Positions 1-10,465 are shown, counted from the stretch's first letter. The stretch: 64,000 nt of DNA from Microvirga sp052115485 (GCF_052115485.1 NZ_JBFRGU010000004.1:124001-188000); one strand, 5' to 3'. The notes: generated from the sequence alone by a model not told the origin. Made by a program: numbers and translations.

Positions 1-389
1 CCGCGCGGCTGGGACATGTCTCCGATAAGAAGACCGGGCCAACCGTTGACCTGCGGTACCTGGCTTGCGAGGCGTGTGAGAAAGGCGACCAAGCGCGGAT
101 GGCCCCAGTTACGATTGCGCGACAGGCGCATCACCTGCCAGGTCGCACCGTCGATCGGCAGCGCGGTCGCACCGGCAACACAGCCGTGTGCATAGCCGCC
201 GATGGAATTCGGGCTGAGCGTCGCCGGCGTGGTGCTGCGCCCGAACAGTTCCTTCGCGGCGAGTTTCGGGTCGTTCGGGTTCGAGATCGACGGTAAAGGC
301 TTCGGATTGAGCGTTCCCTTGTCCTGTGCCGAAGTATGGCCGCCCAAGATGAGAGCGAGACCTAAAGTCATCCAACGAAGGGAAGTCAT
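1..389 (-). CDS. mepA: Penicillin-insensitive murein endopeptidase MepA (N-terminal part, cut by window edge)
   Basis: The first about 129 residues are visible and the gene runs off the left edge. A signal peptide spans about residues 1-21 (hydrophobic core, Ala-x-Ala-like end at TSA). The conserved MepA segments follow: SIGGYAHGC near residue 62 and WQVMRLSRNRNWGHP near 82, then LLIGDMSQPRG at the edge. The family is a periplasmic LAS-type zinc peptidase that cleaves D-Ala-mesoDAP crosslinks in peptidoglycan. The zinc ligands lie mostly beyond the edge and cannot be checked. The start at 389 has GGAG about 10 nt upstream. The reading frame is intact throughout what is seen. Confidence 0.9.
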   Translation of the reverse strand, partial: MTSLRWMTLGLALILGGHTSAQDKGTLNPKPLPSISNPNDPKLAAKELFGRSTTPATLSPNSIGGYAHGCVAGATALPIDGATWQVMRLSRNRNWGHPRLVAFLTRLASQVPQVNGWPGLLIGDMSQPR

Positions 390-563
390 GAAGAATGATC
401 TCCATTGTCGCGACCCGCATGACAGCATTCTCCTATAGCACGTGTGTGATCTGAAGCATGGGTTCGGCTTCCATCGCGGAATTCTCTCTCGCGAACCTTG
501 GCCGGAACTCCTTTTTTCCCCTGTGCGTTTGCAAGGCAATCCAAAACGACAGGGAGAGAGACG

Positions 564-974
564 ATGCAGTCTACGTCACAAGGCGCAGGTACACCTGAGA
601 CCCATAGTCTCATTGCCAGCGACAAAGTCGAAGGAACACCGGTACGCCGCTCGGATGGCGAAAAGATCGGAACCATCGAGCGCGTCATGATCGACAAGCA
701 CGCTGGTAAGGTGGCCTATGCCATCATGAGCTTCGGGGGCTTCATGGGACTTGGCGAAGAGTACTACACGCTTCCTTGGGGCGTTTTGAAATACAACACC
801 GAGCTCGATGCCTACGAGCTGAACCTGACCGAGGATCAACTGCGAGGCGCCCCACGCCGTACGTCGGAAGGGCAGGACGCTTCCTATAATCGCGAATGGG
901 AAGAGCATGTGCACCGCTACTATAACGCCACGCCCTATTGGGGGGATGACGATCCGATGAGCCCGGGACGCTAG
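564..974 (+). CDS. PRC-barrel domain protein
   Basis: 136 residues. The core from about residue 14 to 90 has the PRC-barrel pattern: an LIASDKVEGTPV opening, then GEKIGTIERVMIDKHAGKVAYAIMSFGG, and an LPWGVLKYN strand. These small beta-barrels occur in cytosolic stress or membrane-associated proteins of rhizobia; no reaction is known. The start at 564 is chosen because AGGGAGAG precedes it, and the frame upstream shows no conserved sequence. The acidic and aromatic tail (YYNATPYWGDDD) is typical of the rhizobial version. It converges on the histone-like gene and shares a terminator with it. The specific role is unknown. Confidence 0.82.
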   Translation: MQSTSQGAGTPETHSLIASDKVEGTPVRRSDGEKIGTIERVMIDKHAGKVAYAIMSFGGFMGLGEEYYTLPWGVLKYNTELDAYELNLTEDQLRGAPRRTSEGQDASYNREWEEHVHRYYNATPYWGDDDPMSPGR

Positions 975-1061
975 CGCATCAGGCAAGGTTTCGCCGTCGC
1001 CAAAGGCGTGGGGGCGCTAAACCGATTTCCGCTTTCGACGACGATGTCTTCTGGCATAAAT

Positions 1062-1092
1062 AAAAACCGCCCGGCTCTCACCGGGCGGTTTT
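1062..1092. terminator. Bidirectional intrinsic terminator
   Basis: Perfect stem CCGCCCGG/CCGGGCGG with a 6-nt loop, flanked by an A-run on the left and a T-run on the right, so it works on both strands. It lies between the convergent PRC-barrel gene and the histone-like gene. Confidence 0.85.
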
Positions 1093-1150
1093 GTATGCAA
1101 ACACCTCGCCTGAAGCAGGACTGCTTCGCGAGGCGCCGAGGAGCTTTCGA

Positions 1151-1948
1151 TCAGCTCTTCTTCGAGCCCTTGCGTGCGCTGGAACGCTTCGCACCAACCT
1201 TACCGGACTTCTTGGTCGCAGAGGTACGGCTCGAGGCAGCAGCGGCGCGCTTCGTGGTCTTCTTGGCAGGAGACTTAGCCTTGGCAGCGCGGGTCTTCGA
1301 GGTTGCGCTCTTGACGGCTGCGCGGCTCGACGAGCGAGCGGCGGTCTTCTTGGTAGCCTTGGCAGCCGAACGGGCCTTGGTGGCGCCGCGCGTGGCCTTG
1401 GCGGCCGTCTTCTTCGCAGTGGTCTTCTTAGCTGCGGTCTTCTTGGCTGCGGTCTTCTTCGCGGTGCTCTTCTTAGCCGAGGAGCGAGCGGACTTCGCAG
1501 CGGTCTTCTTGGCGGAAGACTTCACAGCGCTCTTGCGGCTGCTGGTCTTCTTCGCAGCGGACTTCACCGCGGACTTCGCAACCGTCTTCTTCGCAGCGGT
1601 CTTCTTGGCGGTGGTCTTCTTCGCGGCGGTCTTCTTAGCCGTGGTCTTCTTAGAAGCCGTCTTCTTCGCGGCAGTCGACTTCTTTGCAGCCGACTTCACG
1701 GAAGACTTGGCAGCCGTTTTCTTGGCAGCGGTCTTCTTGGCGGTGGTCTTCTTAGCAGCGGTCTTCTTAGCAGCCGGCTTTGCGCTCTTGGCGGCGGTCT
1801 TCTTGGCCGTCGTCTTCTTCGCAGCAGGCTTGCGGGACGAGGACTTCGCCCCCTTCTTTCCGCTCTTCTTTTTGGCGGAGGTGCTGGTCGCACCAAAATC
1901 ACCCGTGAACAGCTGTGTCAGCGGGTTCGTCTTATCATCTGTCGGCAT
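1151..1948 (-). CDS. Histone H1-like lysine/alanine-rich DNA-binding protein
   Basis: 265 residues. After a short, mixed N-terminus of about 24 residues (MPTDDKTNPLTQLFTGDFGA), the rest is low-complexity Lys/Ala/Thr/Ser with many copies of KKTAAKK and KKTTAKK. This composition matches bacterial H1-like proteins (BpH1, AlgP, HctB type), which bind and compact DNA through unstructured basic tails. The start at 1948 is well supported by AAGGAGG 7 nt upstream. The repeats make length variation between strains likely. Function in nucleoid organisation is inferred from composition only; no folded domain is visible apart from the short head. Confidence 0.82.
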   Translation of the reverse strand: MPTDDKTNPLTQLFTGDFGATSTSAKKKSGKKGAKSSSRKPAAKKTTAKKTAAKSAKPAAKKTAAKKTTAKKTAAKKTAAKSSVKSAAKKSTAAKKTASKKTTAKKTAAKKTTAKKTAAKKTVAKSAVKSAAKKTSSRKSAVKSSAKKTAAKSARSSAKKSTAKKTAAKKTAAKKTTAKKTAAKATRGATKARSAAKATKKTAARSSSRAAVKSATSKTRAAKAKSPAKKTTKRAAAASSRTSATKKSGKVGAKRSSARKGSKKS

Positions 1949-2551
1949 GACAGCCTCCTTCAAGGGCCTTCGCGTGCAACCGTGACGCTTGCAAGGCAAC
2001 GTCGTTATACCAAGCGGGTTCCGATTAACGGAAAGTGTAGAAAGTAGAAGAAGCACAATTCCTGTGGATACTTTTTGTTGATAGCGCATGCGGACTTGCA
2101 CCAAAGATGCCGATGCTGAGTCGCGCGTGAGTCATCCTGAGTGTCTCAAAGTTGTCTTGAAAAGGCGCCTGTAGATGCCATTCAAACAGTAAAAAATACA
2201 TCAAAAAAGTAAGCATTTTCAGTTAGTTGAAGTATAGGCGAAAAGCGCTGTTCTCATCGATGCAACGTGCATGGCGCACACGTTCGCGGCGCACCTGAGG
2301 AGAGGTTGATAGAGTGCGAAAAGTGCCGACAAATTTTTTTGGCCGGATGTGGAACGAGACGAGTCATTTCAGCCTCATTCGAGCTCATCTCAGCCTCTTC
2401 ATCGATACAGGTCCGGCGAATCAATGTGCGATTTTCGTCGCGCATCGATGGGCGGGCATGCCGGTGAACGATGTCATCGAGACCGGATGCACCCTTCACG
2501 CGGCGCTCCCTTCCCGCTAATCCAGAGCAGCATCGAACCGCCAGGAATGCC
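1949..2551. other. Intergenic region between divergent genes
   Basis: About 600 bases between the histone-like gene and the transporter. It holds an AT-richer patch (about 2170-2240) likely to contain promoters. No frame here has recognisable sequence, and no RNA gene or repeat was seen. If the transporter starts at the upstream ATG (2471), the gap is shorter. Confidence 0.5.
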
Positions 2552-3418
2552 GTGTCCCACCGCAATATCTTCGCCGTCGTATTTTGGATGACCGGCGCGC
2601 TCCTCTCCTTTTCCGCAACGGCGGTCGGTGTACGCGCTCTGTCCGGTAACTTTTCGGTGTTCGAAATCCTGTCGATGCGCAATGCGGCGGGTATTGCCAT
2701 CCTGCTCGGCCTCGCATTGCTCAAGCCCGATTTGCGGGCGGGATTGAAGCCGCGACGTTTCAAGTTGCATCTCCTGCGCAACGTGATCCATTTCGCGGGC
2801 ACCGATGCCTGGGCGTTCAGCCTCACGCTGCTTCCGCTCGCGACGGTGTTTGCGCTCGAGTTCACGTCACCTGCCTGGGTCGCACTACTGGCGATCCCGC
2901 TCCTGCATGAACGTTTGACACGGGGGCGTCTCGTTGCCGTCGTGCTTGGCTTCGCCGGTGTGCTGATCATCCTACGGCCCGGCGTCGAGACGCTGCAGCC
3001 GGCGAGCCTGCTCGTCCTTGCAGTCGCTTTCGCCTTCGCGCTCGTGGCTATCGTCACCAAGAAACTGACGGCGACCGAGAGCACCTTCTCGATCATCCTT
3101 TACATGAATCTGATCCAGCTCCCGCTCAATCTCGCCGGTGTCAGATCCCCGTTCTGGCAGCGGATCGAGCCCTCGCAGGCGCTGCCTCTTGCGAGCGTCT
3201 GCCTCGGTGGGTTGCTTTCACACTATTGCCTCACCAACGCCTACCGCCATGGCGACGCCACAATGGTGGTGCCCCTCGATTTCCTGCGGATCCCGCTGAT
3301 CGCGTTTGTCGGCTGGCAGCTTTATGGCGAGGCTCTCGATCCGTTCGTATTCCTTGGAAGCGGCTGCATTATTGTCGGTCTGCTCTACTCTCTGCGCCGG
3401 GAGGCGAAAGCAGCATGA
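2552..3418 (+). CDS. EamA/DMT-family membrane transporter
   Basis: 288 residues from the GTG at 2552, chosen because AGGAA sits 5 nt upstream and the first membrane segment (IFAVVFWMTGALLSF) begins at once. An in-frame ATG at 2471 would add 27 Arg-rich residues. About ten hydrophobic segments in two similar halves match the drug/metabolite transporter (EamA) fold. Family members export or import small metabolites; the substrate cannot be told from sequence. Its stop overlaps the helicase start (ATGA), so the two are likely cotranscribed, though no functional link is evident. Confidence 0.85.
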   Translation: MSHRNIFAVVFWMTGALLSFSATAVGVRALSGNFSVFEILSMRNAAGIAILLGLALLKPDLRAGLKPRRFKLHLLRNVIHFAGTDAWAFSLTLLPLATVFALEFTSPAWVALLAIPLLHERLTRGRLVAVVLGFAGVLIILRPGVETLQPASLLVLAVAFAFALVAIVTKKLTATESTFSIILYMNLIQLPLNLAGVRSPFWQRIEPSQALPLASVCLGGLLSHYCLTNAYRHGDATMVVPLDFLRIPLIAFVGWQLYGEALDPFVFLGSGCIIVGLLYSLRREAKAA

Positions 3419-4503
3419 GTTGGTCCGCGCAACAGGATGCCGCGCTCAAAGCCGTCGCGGAGTGGCTGCGCCAGGGCGACCGTCCGGTCTTCCGGCTTTT
3501 CGGCTATGCCGGCACCGGCAAGACGACGCTCGCGCGTCATATCGCCGAGGGTGTCGATGGGGATGTCGCTTTCGGCGCCTATACCGGAAAGGCGGCGCTC
3601 GTTCTGCGGAGCAAGGGGTGCGAAAACGCCTCCACGATTCACTCGCTCATTTATCGCTCCCGCGAGTCGGATGAGGGCGGGCCGCAATTCGTCCTCAACC
3701 GGCAAAGCGCGGCGGCGAAGGCGGATCTCATCATTATCGATGAGTGCTCGATGGTGGACGAAGAGCTCGGTCGTGACCTTCTCTCTTTCGGGCAACCCGT
3801 CCTCGTCCTCGGCGATCCGGCGCAATTGCCGCCCGTGAAAGGTGGTGGCTTCTTCACCGAGGCTGAACCTGACGTGATGCTCACCGATGTCCATCGTCAG
3901 GCGCAGGACAACCCGATCATTCACCTCTCCATGAAGGTGCGCGAGGGAGGGCGATTGGAGCCGGGCGTCTTCGGCGAAAGCCGCGTGATCCGCCGCAGTG
4001 AGATCGATGCCGGCATGGTCATGGGGGCGGATCAGGTTCTGGTCGGTCTCAATAAGACGCGCCGTCTTTATAATACGCGCCTGCGCGAGCTGAACGGCTA
4101 TCGCGATCCGATGCCGGCGGCGGGCGAGAAGCTCGTGTGCCTGCGCAACGACAAGGCCAAGGGGCTTCTCAACGGCGGGACCTGGACCATCCACGCGCTT
4201 CGCGGCATCCGCAATGACTTCATCCGCATGGACGTGGTGGCCGACGATGACGGTCGCAAACCTGTCGAGGTGGCGGTGCACAAGGCCTTCTTTGAGGGCG
4301 GCGAAGAGGACCTCGCCTACGCGCTCCGCCGCGAGTCGGACGAGTTCACCTTCGGTTACGCGCTCACGGTCCACAAGGCGCAAGGTTCGCAGTGGGACGA
4401 TCTGATGCTTTTCGATGAATCGTATGCCTTCCGAGAGCACCGCAGCCGGTGGCTTTACACCGGCCTCACGCGCGCAGCGAAGACAGTCACCGTGGTCCAG
4501 TAG
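3415..4503 (+). CDS. RecD/Dda-like superfamily 1 DNA helicase
   Basis: 362 residues. Motifs in order: Walker A GYAGTGKTT near residue 36, Walker B LIIIDECSM near 105, motif III GDPAQLPPV near 134, and a C-terminal UvrD_C_2 block (GYALTVHKAQGSQWDD) near 317, ending with the motif VI region YTGLTRAAK. This is the compact Dda/RecD2-like 5'-3' helicase architecture without a RecBCD partner nearby. Stand-alone enzymes of this kind act on DNA repair or replication intermediates. The start codon overlaps the preceding transporter stop by 4 bp. Confidence 0.88.
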   Translation: MSWSAQQDAALKAVAEWLRQGDRPVFRLFGYAGTGKTTLARHIAEGVDGDVAFGAYTGKAALVLRSKGCENASTIHSLIYRSRESDEGGPQFVLNRQSAAAKADLIIIDECSMVDEELGRDLLSFGQPVLVLGDPAQLPPVKGGGFFTEAEPDVMLTDVHRQAQDNPIIHLSMKVREGGRLEPGVFGESRVIRRSEIDAGMVMGADQVLVGLNKTRRLYNTRLRELNGYRDPMPAAGEKLVCLRNDKAKGLLNGGTWTIHALRGIRNDFIRMDVVADDDGRKPVEVAVHKAFFEGGEEDLAYALRRESDEFTFGYALTVHKAQGSQWDDLMLFDESYAFREHRSRWLYTGLTRAAKTVTVVQ

Positions 4504-4775
4504 GGAAATCGCTGCAACGTCTCCTGCTGGGCCGCAAACGTCAGGAGGGCCGTAAGGATCGAACCGCCTCCGCCAACGAGATCGAGCCCGACGATCATGC
4601 CGAAGTCCCTCGTCGCCGTCGGTACGAAGAGAGATGCCGTCCGTGATCTTCTTATGCGGAAGTCGCCCGGCGATTCCAGGGCGCGAACGAGAGCAGGCGC
4701 GCCATGGCGCAGGTTCCGCTGACGCCCGCGAACACGAGAACTCTCAGAAGTGGGCAGATGTCGGTGCGAGGCCAG
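4504..4775 (-). pseudogene. Decayed remnant of a YgaP-like (DUF2892) and TauE/SafE-like gene pair
   Basis: Reading the minus strand, one frame gives LVFAGVSGTCAMARLLSF followed by APWNRR, which resembles the end of YgaP-type DUF2892 membrane proteins and then stops. In another frame just downstream there is MIVGLDLVGGGGSILTALL, resembling the first helix of TauE/SafE sulfite exporters (usual pattern LGGGGSI), which runs out into the helicase gene. These two families are often neighbours in bacterial sulfide/sulfite detoxification loci. Both pieces are short and broken, so this is read as a degraded locus. The match is by eye only. Confidence 0.35.
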
Positions 4776-4804
4776 CGCTGGGCGGCGGCAGCGCGTGCAA
4801 TTCT

Positions 4805-5635
4805 CTACTGGCCGACGCGCGCTTCGCGGCCTTGCGTAAGACGGCTCGCGAAATAACCGACCGTGCGTGAATAGACGGTCGATTTGTTCCATTCACGCAG
4901 CGTCTCGAAATTCGGTGCGCCGGGCGACCAGTCGGCACCTCGCTGCCAGCCGTGGCTCTTGAGATAGTTCGCGGTGGAGGCCAGCACATCGGCCGGGCTC
5001 CGCAAGAGATCTGCACGCCCATCGCTATCGAAGTCGACAGCGTATTTCACGTAAGAGGACGGCATGAACTGGGTCTGGCCAAGTTCGCCCGCCCAGGCTC
5101 CGCGCATTTCTCCCGGCGTGAGATCGCCATGCTGCACGATGCGCAGCGCATCGAACAATTGCGCCTGGAACATTTCGGTGCGCCGGCAATCGTAAGCCAA
5201 CGTCGCGACGGATCGGATCGTCGCCATGTTGCCTTTGACCGCGCCGAAATCGCTCTCGAGTCCCCAGATCGCGACGAGAATTTCGGCGGGGACGCCATAA
5301 CGATCCTCGATACGCGAGAGAATGCCGGCATGCTTCTTCAGCAAACTCGCCCCCATCCTTAGTCGATAGGGTGACACCATGCGTCCGGAAAACTGCTCGA
5401 AACTCTGCTTGAACACGCCCTGTCCACGATCCTTGCCGATGACACTCGGATCGAAGGTGACCCCACTCAAGCCAGCACGGATCGCCTCAAGAGAGATTCC
5501 TTGCGCAGCTGCTTCGTTGCGGATGTCGCCGAGCCATTTATCGAACCCGGCCGGATCGCGGCAGGTCGCCGCAAAAGCGCCGCTTGTCGACAGAAGAAGA
5601 GCTGCAGCAGCCGAAAAACGCATGAATGTCAGCAT
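4805..5635 (-). CDS. Lytic murein transglycosylase, MltB family
   Basis: 276 residues. A signal peptide spans about 1-23 (ending GAFAA). The SLT_2/MltB domain fills the rest: the catalytic Glu is in WGLESDFG (E127), with GELGQTQFMPSSYVKYAVD near 193 and DSDGRADLL near 213. The enzyme cleaves the MurNAc-GlcNAc bond of peptidoglycan in the periplasm, giving anhydro ends. There is no C-terminal peptidoglycan-binding domain and no lipobox, so it is likely soluble. The start at 5635 is chosen for GGAGG 7 nt upstream; a longer N-terminus is possible but would bury the signal peptide. Confidence 0.9.
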   Translation of the reverse strand: MLTFMRFSAAAALLLSTSGAFAATCRDPAGFDKWLGDIRNEAAAQGISLEAIRAGLSGVTFDPSVIGKDRGQGVFKQSFEQFSGRMVSPYRLRMGASLLKKHAGILSRIEDRYGVPAEILVAIWGLESDFGAVKGNMATIRSVATLAYDCRRTEMFQAQLFDALRIVQHGDLTPGEMRGAWAGELGQTQFMPSSYVKYAVDFDSDGRADLLRSPADVLASTANYLKSHGWQRGADWSPGAPNFETLREWNKSTVYSRTVGYFASRLTQGREARVGQ

Positions 5636-5766
5636 CTGTCGCCTCCAATCTTCGGCCTTTGGAGGTAGCGCCACCTTTGGCCAACTCAAGTACGAAACCG
5701 ACACGTTTTGACCGCGTTTTCCTGTCAGGGCGCTGATCTGGGACCTCTCGAATAGACCTGCTGCCT

Positions 5767-6399
5767 ATGACCATGATGAAGACATTGACGGTGAACATCC
5801 TCGCTTTCGTGGCGGCTTTCGCGGTTCACTCAGCGAAAGCCAGCACGATGATTCCTACGGATGATCTCCGGCGTGTGCCCACGCGCCCGATCTCTGTTTC
5901 ATTCGATCCCACAACCGCGGATACCCATGTGTCTGAGCGTGTCGCGAACGATCTCTGCTTTTCGCTGACGCTTCCCCACGAATGGGTTCTCAACAGCGCG
6001 AATAATGAGGGCTCTAGGCTGCAAAGAGCGGGCGATGTTACTGCCCTCAAGCTCGCGATCCGCGCCGCCAGCGACCTGCGGGATCTTCCGCAACCTGATC
6101 TCGTCAGTCGCGACGCTGCGTTTCTGCAACGGGATTATGAGGGATTGATCGGGCGCCCGGCACAGGCGGTCAAGCTCGCCTCGATGCCGTCCGGCGTCAC
6201 ACGCTGGTCGGCCACGTGGATCGACGGGAACCTTCCCGCAGCGTTGCACGCCCTGACCGTCGAGACCTTCATCGCTCCCCTTTCCGAGGCGTGGGTGCTC
6301 GAACTTTCGCTTAGCAATGTGCCACGACAGGACAAATACGATGCGCTGATGCGAGAGATCCTGTCCACATTGCGAGCGCTCCACTCCTGCCGAGACTAG
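5767..6399 (+). CDS. Secreted protein of unknown function
   Basis: 210 residues with a signal peptide of about 26 residues (core LTVNILAFVAAFAVHSA, end AKA). The mature part has mixed alpha/beta character with no recognised motif; two Cys (one near residue 60, one three residues from the end) could form a disulfide. It is divergent from the transglycosylase. Its TAG stop is the first three bases of a dispersed repeat. No good ribosome site is seen, and in-frame ATG codons at 5773 and 5776 are equally possible. I do not recognise a family. Confidence 0.7.
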   Translation: MTMMKTLTVNILAFVAAFAVHSAKASTMIPTDDLRRVPTRPISVSFDPTTADTHVSERVANDLCFSLTLPHEWVLNSANNEGSRLQRAGDVTALKLAIRAASDLRDLPQPDLVSRDAAFLQRDYEGLIGRPAQAVKLASMPSGVTRWSATWIDGNLPAALHALTVETFIAPLSEAWVLELSLSNVPRQDKYDALMREILSTLRALHSCRD

Positions 6400-6495
6400 A
6401 GCTTGATAGGTCTCTTTGAAACACGATCAAGCTCTCGATTCCTTTGCCGCATGATCCGGGCGAACAACCGGTTTCCACTTTCTGATCATGCTGTA
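6397..6495. repeat. Dispersed intergenic repeat, family A copy 1
   Basis: About 99 bp. It shares a hairpin half (GCTTGAT ... ATCAAGC) and a right half (GCATGATCCGGGCGAACAAC then CGGTTTCCACTT) with the copy at 42164-42268. A shortened copy lies at 29749-29793. It sits between the unknown secreted gene and the arsenic operon, and its first bases form the stop codon of the upstream gene. Confidence 0.8.
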
Positions 6496-6514
6496 GGCGA
6501 CTGGTGGAGATCCC

Positions 6515-6550
6515 TTGCTTGCGACTTAATATTTCGATAAGTCTCGACAT
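6515..6550 (+). promoter_or_regulatory. Putative ArsR operator/promoter
   Basis: A perfect inverted repeat GACTTA-N9-TAAGTC lies at 6523-6543, ending 7 nt before the arsR ATG. A weak -35-like TTGCTT (6515) is 17 bp from TAAGTC, which would place transcription start at or next to the ATG. No Shine-Dalgarno sequence precedes arsR. The site fits self-repression by ArsR, released by arsenite. The promoter elements are inferred. Confidence 0.55.
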
Positions 6551-6910
6551 ATGGACAAAGAGCAAACTATTCTCGCCCTGGCAGCGCTGGCGCAATCTAC
6601 CCGGCTCGACGTGTTTCGACTTCTGGTCGCTCATGAACAGAAGGGCTTGCCCGCCGGCGACGTGGCGCGGGCGCTCGTCGTGCCGCACAACACCATGTCG
6701 GCCCACCTTGCGGTGCTGACCCGCGCTGGGCTCGTTCAAGCAAAACGAAGCGGTCGTTCCATCGTCTACCGTGCCGACCTCGCGGGCCTGCGCGGAATGA
6801 TGACATTCCTGCTCAAGGATTGTTGCGGAGGCAGGCCCGAGATCTGCGCGCCGTTGATCGCGGATCTGTCCCCATGCTGCACGCCGTCCGAAATTCAAGA
6901 GAGCGCCTGA
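6551..6910 (+). CDS. arsR: ArsR-family arsenic-responsive repressor
   Basis: 119 residues with a winged-helix HTH (about 8-85; recognition region HNTMSAHLAVLTRAGLV). Metal-sensing residues are probably the C-terminal cysteines: a CC pair near residue 96, one Cys near 103 and a second CC pair near 112. This differs from the classical CxC site in the DNA-binding helix of R773 ArsR, so sensing would use a C-terminal site as in some other ArsR types. It heads arsR-acr3-arsC and its stop overlaps the acr3 start. Autoregulation through the adjacent dyad is expected. Confidence 0.9.
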   Translation: MDKEQTILALAALAQSTRLDVFRLLVAHEQKGLPAGDVARALVVPHNTMSAHLAVLTRAGLVQAKRSGRSIVYRADLAGLRGMMTFLLKDCCGGRPEICAPLIADLSPCCTPSEIQESA

Positions 6911-7959
6911 TGTCATTCTTCGAACGCTATCTCACTCTCTGGGTTGCGCTTTGCATCGTTGCAGGCGTTGTGTTCGGACATTTTGCTCCCGGCGTCTTTC
7001 ACGCTATCGGTGCGCTGGAAGTCGCGAAGGTCAATTTACCCGTCGCTATGCTCATTTGGCTAATGATCGTACCGATGCTGGGGAAGATAGACTTCGGCGC
7101 GCTTCATCAGGTGCGCGAGCATTGGCGCGGCATCGGGGTGACGCTGTTCGTCAATTGGGCAGTGAAACCGTTTTCCATGGCCGCGCTCGGCTGGTTCTTC
7201 ATTGGATACCTTTTTCGCTCTTATCTGCCACCGGAGCAGATCGATTCCTACATCGCGGGGCTTATCATTCTTGCCGCCGCGCCCTGCACCGCCATGGTCT
7301 TCGTGTGGAGCAATCTCACCAAGGGCGAGTCGCATTTCACTCTTTCGCAGGTAGCGCTCAACGACGTGATTATGGTGATCGCGTTCGCGCCGGTTGTCGG
7401 CTTTCTGCTCGGCTTGTCGGCCATCACCGTGCCATGGGACACGCTCACGCTGTCGGTTGCGCTCTACATCGTCGCCCCGGCCCTTGCCGCGCAGATTTTG
7501 CGCAAGCGCGTGCTGGCGCAGGGAGGGGAGGCGGCGCTTACCAGGTTGCTTGCGACCTTGCAGCCGCTTTCGCTTGTCGCTCTGCTCGCGACTCTCGTGT
7601 TGCTGTTCGGCTTCCAGGGCGAGCAAATTTTGGCGCAGCCCTTTGTCATCGCCCTCCTCGCAGTGCCGATTGTGATCCAGGTCTATTTCAATGCCGGGCT
7701 GGCCTACCTGCTCAATCGCGTGAGTGGCGAGAAGCACTGTATTGCCGGACCATCGGCGCTGATCGGCGCGAGTAATTTCTTCGAGCTGACGGTCGCTGCG
7801 GCGATCAGCCTTTTCGGATTTCAATCCGGTGCTGCGCTTGCAACGGTCGTCGGTGTGCTCGTCGAGGTGCCGGTGATGTTGTCGGTGGTCTACATCGTCA
7901 ATGCAAGCCGCGATTGGTATGAGCGCGGCCAACGCAAAGAGCGCGTCCAGCAGGTCTGA
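6910..7959 (+). CDS. acr3: Arsenite efflux transporter, Acr3 family
   Basis: 349 residues with about ten membrane segments. Acr3 hallmarks are present: PVAMLIWLMIVPMLGKIDF near residue 41, and AAPCTAMVFVWSNLTKG near 123 with the conserved transport Cys, then a C-terminal SALIGASNFFELTVAAAI block. It extrudes arsenite across the inner membrane using the proton-motive force. The start at 6910 overlaps the arsR TGA. It is the Acr3 type, not the ArsB type. It works with ArsC, which makes the arsenite it exports. Confidence 0.94.
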   Translation: MSFFERYLTLWVALCIVAGVVFGHFAPGVFHAIGALEVAKVNLPVAMLIWLMIVPMLGKIDFGALHQVREHWRGIGVTLFVNWAVKPFSMAALGWFFIGYLFRSYLPPEQIDSYIAGLIILAAAPCTAMVFVWSNLTKGESHFTLSQVALNDVIMVIAFAPVVGFLLGLSAITVPWDTLTLSVALYIVAPALAAQILRKRVLAQGGEAALTRLLATLQPLSLVALLATLVLLFGFQGEQILAQPFVIALLAVPIVIQVYFNAGLAYLLNRVSGEKHCIAGPSALIGASNFFELTVAAAISLFGFQSGAALATVVGVLVEVPVMLSVVYIVNASRDWYERGQRKERVQQV

Positions 7960-7989
7960 ATTCACTTTCGAACGTCAGGGAGGTCGCAA

Positions 7990-8418
7990 ATGGACGTGAT
8001 CGTCTACCACAATCCGCTTTGCGGAACGTCGCGCAACACTATCGGGATCATCCGCAACGCTGGGATCGAGCCGCACATCCTCGAGTATCTGAAGACGCCG
8101 CCGACGCGGCTCCTCCTGCGCCAGCTCATCGAACGCATGGGGTTAAGCGTCCGCGATGCGATGCGGAAGAAGGGAACGCCCTACGTCGAACTTGGCCTGG
8201 ATGATCCGGCTTTGACTGACGATCAGCTTCTCGATGCCATGATGGCGCATCCGATCCTGATCGAGCGCCCCATCGTCGTGACGCCCTTCGGCGTCAAGCT
8301 TTGCCGCCCCTCGGAAGCGGTGCTCGATATCCTGCCGGTGCCGCAACTGGGCGAATTTCGTAAAGAGGATGGGGAGTTGGTGATCGACGCATCGGGGCGG
8401 CGCGCGGCGACAGCGTAA
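7990..8418 (+). CDS. arsC: Glutaredoxin-dependent arsenate reductase
   Basis: 142 residues. The catalytic Cys11 lies in HNPLCGTSRN, the signature of the E. coli plasmid-type ArsC. The arginines that position arsenate are present in RDAMRKKGTPY and in RPIVVTPFGVKLCRP. It reduces arsenate to arsenite with glutathione and glutaredoxin. It starts 30 nt after acr3 with GGGAGG upstream, so it is the third gene of the operon. The glutathione synthetase gene gshB is elsewhere in the window. Confidence 0.94.
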   Translation: MDVIVYHNPLCGTSRNTIGIIRNAGIEPHILEYLKTPPTRLLLRQLIERMGLSVRDAMRKKGTPYVELGLDDPALTDDQLLDAMMAHPILIERPIVVTPFGVKLCRPSEAVLDILPVPQLGEFRKEDGELVIDASGRRAATA

Positions 8419-8453
8419 GGCCGCGCCGCATCCGGCGTATTCTTTCGCGAAGA

Positions 8454-10259
<1,806 letters not shown>

Positions 10260-10465
10260 GCCGGGCACATAGCAGCGCGGCCACAGGAAGCCAAGCGAAG
10301 GCGTTGTCGCGAGCGGAAAATCAGCGCGGAAAGCTTCCCCGGAGGCAAGAGCAGGCAACGCTTTGGGGGCTGAAGGCGTTGACGAGGCGCCTCCCACGTT
10401 GAGAGGGGCAGCTCAAGCCGGACGGTTCGAGCCCGGCCTATCCCAGTCAGAAAAGGATCCGGACG

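Noticed and set aside
1008..1985. 325-residue Phe/Ala/Val-rich open frame on the plus strand
   Set aside because: It is the mirror of the lysine-rich histone-like gene; the reverse of AAG/GCC codons gives CTT/GGC. The other strand has a strong ribosome site.
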